The notes below the pieces were generated by a model. That model did not search any database, was not told the DNA's origin, and worked only from the letters and a program-made list of their open reading frames with translations. This document shows positions 62,098-64,000 of a stretch of DNA of 64,000 nt, one piece after another (the first letter of the stretch is position 1; each line of letters begins with the position of its first letter). Both the position numbers and the translations under genes were made by a program. The stretch comes from Acholeplasmatales bacterium (GTDB lineage: Bacteria; Bacillota_I; Bacilli_A; Acholeplasmatales; Acholeplasmataceae): NCBI GenBank assembly GCA_031284585.1, contig JAITXT010000003.1, positions 124,001 to 188,000 of the forward strand, in the 5' to 3' direction.

Positions 62098-62848
62098 ATA
62101 ATAAATTATAGAGATTAATATAGTCATTTATGCTTAAGGATTCTGCTCTTATGGTTGTCGTAATATTTGCATTATTGAAAATATTAATTATCTTTTCTTT
62201 GTCATTGTAAATTAAATTAATATTACTTATTAAAAATTTTCGCTTTTGAGAAAAACAAGTTTTCAAAAAAAGTAGGAAATGCTCGTCTTTTTCTGTGTAA
62301 ACACGTGATCGCTCAAATTTAATTAGTGTGCTATCAACTGAAGGCACAGGGTAAAAATTAATATTTTTTACATTCATCATCTTTTTACACTTACCATAAT
62401 AGCTAATTAATGCTGTGAAAGATGAATTATTTTTTGTTCCAGGTTGACCGCATATTCTATCTGCGTATTCACTTTGAACAAGCAAGGTAAAGTCTTCAAT
62501 TTTCGAGGTAACTAATTTTATGATAATAGGAGAGGAAATATTATATGGAATATTTCCGACTACAACATAATTTTGATAAGGTTCTAGATCTAATTTCAAA
62601 AAATCACAGTAAATTAAGTTGAAATTAGGATAATTTTCTTTTATAGGGAATAAAAATGGATCAAGGCTCTCATCTATCTCTACGCTTACAACTTTTTTAG
62701 CAACTTTACAGAGTTGAACAGTTAAATCTCCCTGACCTGGACCAATTTCTAAAACATTTTTATCTTGGCACGAAGCAAAATTAACAATTTTAGAAAGTAT
62801 TTGAGGATGCTTTAGAAAATTTTGCCCATATCTTTTTTTAGGTTTCAT
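62084..62848 (-). CDS. rsmA: 16S rRNA dimethyladenosine transferase RsmA (KsgA)
   Basis: 254 residues. It dimethylates A1518 and A1519 of 16S rRNA. KKRYGQNFLKHP at the start, SAM-binding VLEIGPGQGDLTVQL, and the catalytic NIPYNISSPII (N-I/L-P-Y). It ends in TGA, which lies inside the ispE start, and overlaps the HD gene by 11 bases. Confidence 0.96.
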   Translation of the reverse strand: MKPKKRYGQNFLKHPQILSKIVNFASCQDKNVLEIGPGQGDLTVQLCKVAKKVVSVEIDESLDPFLFPIKENYPNFNLIYCDFLKLDLEPYQNYVVVGNIPYNISSPIIIKLVTSKIEDFTLLVQSEYADRICGQPGTKNNSSFTALISYYGKCKKMMNVKNINFYPVPSVDSTLIKFERSRVYTEKDEHFLLFLKTCFSQKRKFLISNINLIYNDKEKIINIFNNANITTTIRAESLSINDYINLYNLLYEHS

Positions 62849-64000
62849 TTTTTTTCCTATAAAAAAACTTAGGATCAGATTTTACTCCTGAATACATAAG
62901 ACTTTCGATAATTTTTGATTCTTTTCTTATTGTAGATATAGTTCCGTCTTCTAAAAGTATGTAAATATTTTCTCCGAGTTTTTCTCCTTCATCTCGATAT
63001 GTGCCCTGAGAAACTGTACGTGTACAAGTAAAATAACGTTTTTCTTCGTCATCTAATGTATTTAAAATTTCGTTTATTTTTTCTTTGTTTTCTTCTACGT
63101 TGTCAATTCTCTTCCAAATATTTCTATTTAAAAAATCTAATGAAAGGGTCTTTAAGTAGTAGTCGTCAGATTTAATAAAATATCTAATTAATCCATTAAT
63201 GTAATAATCATCTATTTCTGTATATGCACAAATATCATTTGGATTAATTATTATTTTTTTAAGTGCATCAATATCACAGTCAAAGTGAAAATTAAGAGCT
63301 ATTAAATCTTTGACTCTTAAATATATTTTTTCTAGAACTGCTTCATATGCTCTAGCTACTGGGTGGTAGTAAACTTGCCAATACATATGATATCTACTTA
63401 TAAGATAATTTTCTATAGCATGGATACCATTACTTTTAAAAACCACTTTAGATTCTTTAATAAACAAAACTCTAATAATTCTATCGATATCTATATGTCC
63501 GTATGCAGTACCTGTAAAGTAAGCATCACGTTCCAAATAATCCATTCTATCAACATCTAGTTGTGAAGAAATGAATTGTTCAATAATAGGAAACTTATGC
63601 GTTTTTAGAATAATTGATTTAATATCTGAAGCAAAATCTTCATCTATAGTATCTAATATATCAACGATTTCTTTGTTTGAAACAATGATTTCAGCGCCTA
63701 TATGTTCATGATTTACTCCGAAGACATCCTCGAATGCATGAGAATATGCTCCATGACCAATGTCATGTAAAAGGGCAGAGGTTATAAAAAGAAGAGATTC
63801 TCGAAAAGTAAAGGTATTTTTTACATCAATAATTTCCAAAAATCTATTTGCTAATTCATATGCACCTAAAGAATGTGAAAATCTAGAGTGTTCAGCTCCA
63901 TGAAAAACCATTACTACTCCTGACAATTGTCGTATTCTTCGTAATCTTTGAAATAAAGGTGTATCTATTAATTTTTTTATGAATTCATAATTAACGTGAA
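62838..64000 (-). CDS. HD-domain phosphohydrolase (YwfO/dGTPase-like), 5' end beyond the window
   Basis: The frame runs to the right edge: upstream of the apparent TTG start at 63926 it continues as YEFIKKLIDTPLFQRLRRIRQL, the normal start region of these proteins, so the true start is outside. HD metal motifs are HSRFSHSLGAYELA and SALLHDIGHGAYSHAFED, with DQLDVDRMDYLERDAY-type block (QLDVDRMDYLERDA). The family includes dNTP triphosphohydrolases; members of the YwfO branch hydrolyse nucleoside triphosphates. At least 387 residues. It overlaps rsmA. Confidence 0.88.
   Translation of the reverse strand, partial: HVNYEFIKKLIDTPLFQRLRRIRQLSGVVMVFHGAEHSRFSHSLGAYELANRFLEIIDVKNTFTFRESLLFITSALLHDIGHGAYSHAFEDVFGVNHEHIGAEIIVSNKEIVDILDTIDEDFASDIKSIILKTHKFPIIEQFISSQLDVDRMDYLERDAYFTGTAYGHIDIDRIIRVLFIKESKVVFKSNGIHAIENYLISRYHMYWQVYYHPVARAYEAVLEKIYLRVKDLIALNFHFDCDIDALKKIIINPNDICAYTEIDDYYINGLIRYFIKSDDYYLKTLSLDFLNRNIWKRIDNVEENKEKINEILNTLDDEEKRYFTCTRTVSQGTYRDEGEKLGENIYILLEDGTISTIRKESKIIESLMYSGVKSDPKFFYRKKNET

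Noticed and set aside
1-64000. Mycoplasma/Spiroplasma code (TGA = Trp)
   Set aside because: Several genes end at TGA in ATGA overlaps or at the expected family C-terminus, and Trp codons are TGG throughout.
1-64000. CRISPR array, prophage or defence island
   Set aside because: No regularly spaced direct repeats, cas genes, phage structural genes or restriction genes were found.

Overview
The window is an AT-rich, gene-dense chromosomal segment carrying a replication origin (about 48.7-49.2 kb) from a Firmicutes/Mollicutes-related bacterium. TGA acts as a stop: mnmG, tsaB, pcrA, yaaA and rsmA all end in TGA, several in ATGA overlaps with the next start, and Trp is TGG. So this is the standard code, not the Mycoplasma code. 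This, together with a MEP isoprenoid pathway and small operons, fits an Acholeplasma/Izemoplasma-like or other deep mollicute-related lineage better than Mycoplasma. The species cannot be named from the sequence.

Layout. 0-1.5 kb: end of mnmG, rsmG, tRNA-Tyr. 1.8-9.6 kb: a rightward Leloir operon (manA, GH2 beta-galactosidase-like, galE, galM, galT, galK), followed by a membrane-anchored Ig-like surface protein. 11.5-13.6 kb: an accessory strip with an orphan membrane protein, an IS3 remnant, an inverted-repeat-bounded degenerate element and a truncated HTH-like fragment. 13.6-28.3 kb: hflX with tRNA-Gln(CUG) just behind it on the minus strand, then a rightward run: cdaA, a small membrane gene, a PAS/degenerate-GGDEF gene, 5-FTHF cyclo-ligase, ispDF, yutD, nfu, pgi, tsaE, tsaB, a rimI-tsaD fusion, glnS, pcrA and a compact second SF1 helicase. 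28.6-34.8 kb, leftward: a hybrid histidine kinase, tRNA-Glu(CUC) and a four-gene SPFH/zinc-ribbon membrane cassette. 35-48.7 kb, leftward: mfd, pth, prs, gyrA, gyrB, recF, yaaA, dnaN, dnaA. 48.7-49.2 kb: oriC with two perfect convergent DnaA boxes. 49.2-52.5 kb, rightward: serS and a two-component pair. 52.5-64 kb, leftward: HIT, asnS, a YiiX-like protein, jag, yidC, rnpA, rpmH, a MacB/FtsX-like ABC pair, ispE, rsmA and an HD phosphohydrolase cut by the window edge.

How the genes work together. The gal operon imports no sugar itself, but would hydrolyse a beta-galactoside in the cytosol and convert galactose to UDP-glucose/glucose-1-phosphate; manA and pgi would feed hexose phosphates into glycolysis. 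TsaE/TsaB/TsaD form most of the t6A37 machinery. IspD/F and IspE are three MEP-pathway activities. RpmH/RnpA/YidC/Jag is the conserved ribosome/tRNA-processing/insertase block.

Most unusual points: a 36-nt intergenic element present in four copies with fixed internal spacing; a natural UvrD-like helicase with no recognisable 2B domain; a RimI-TsaD fusion; a diadenylate cyclase followed by a PAS protein with a broken GGDEF motif; the SPFH/zinc-ribbon cassette; and an origin neighbourhood in which the rpmH-jag block points toward oriC, so that it would be read head-on to replication.
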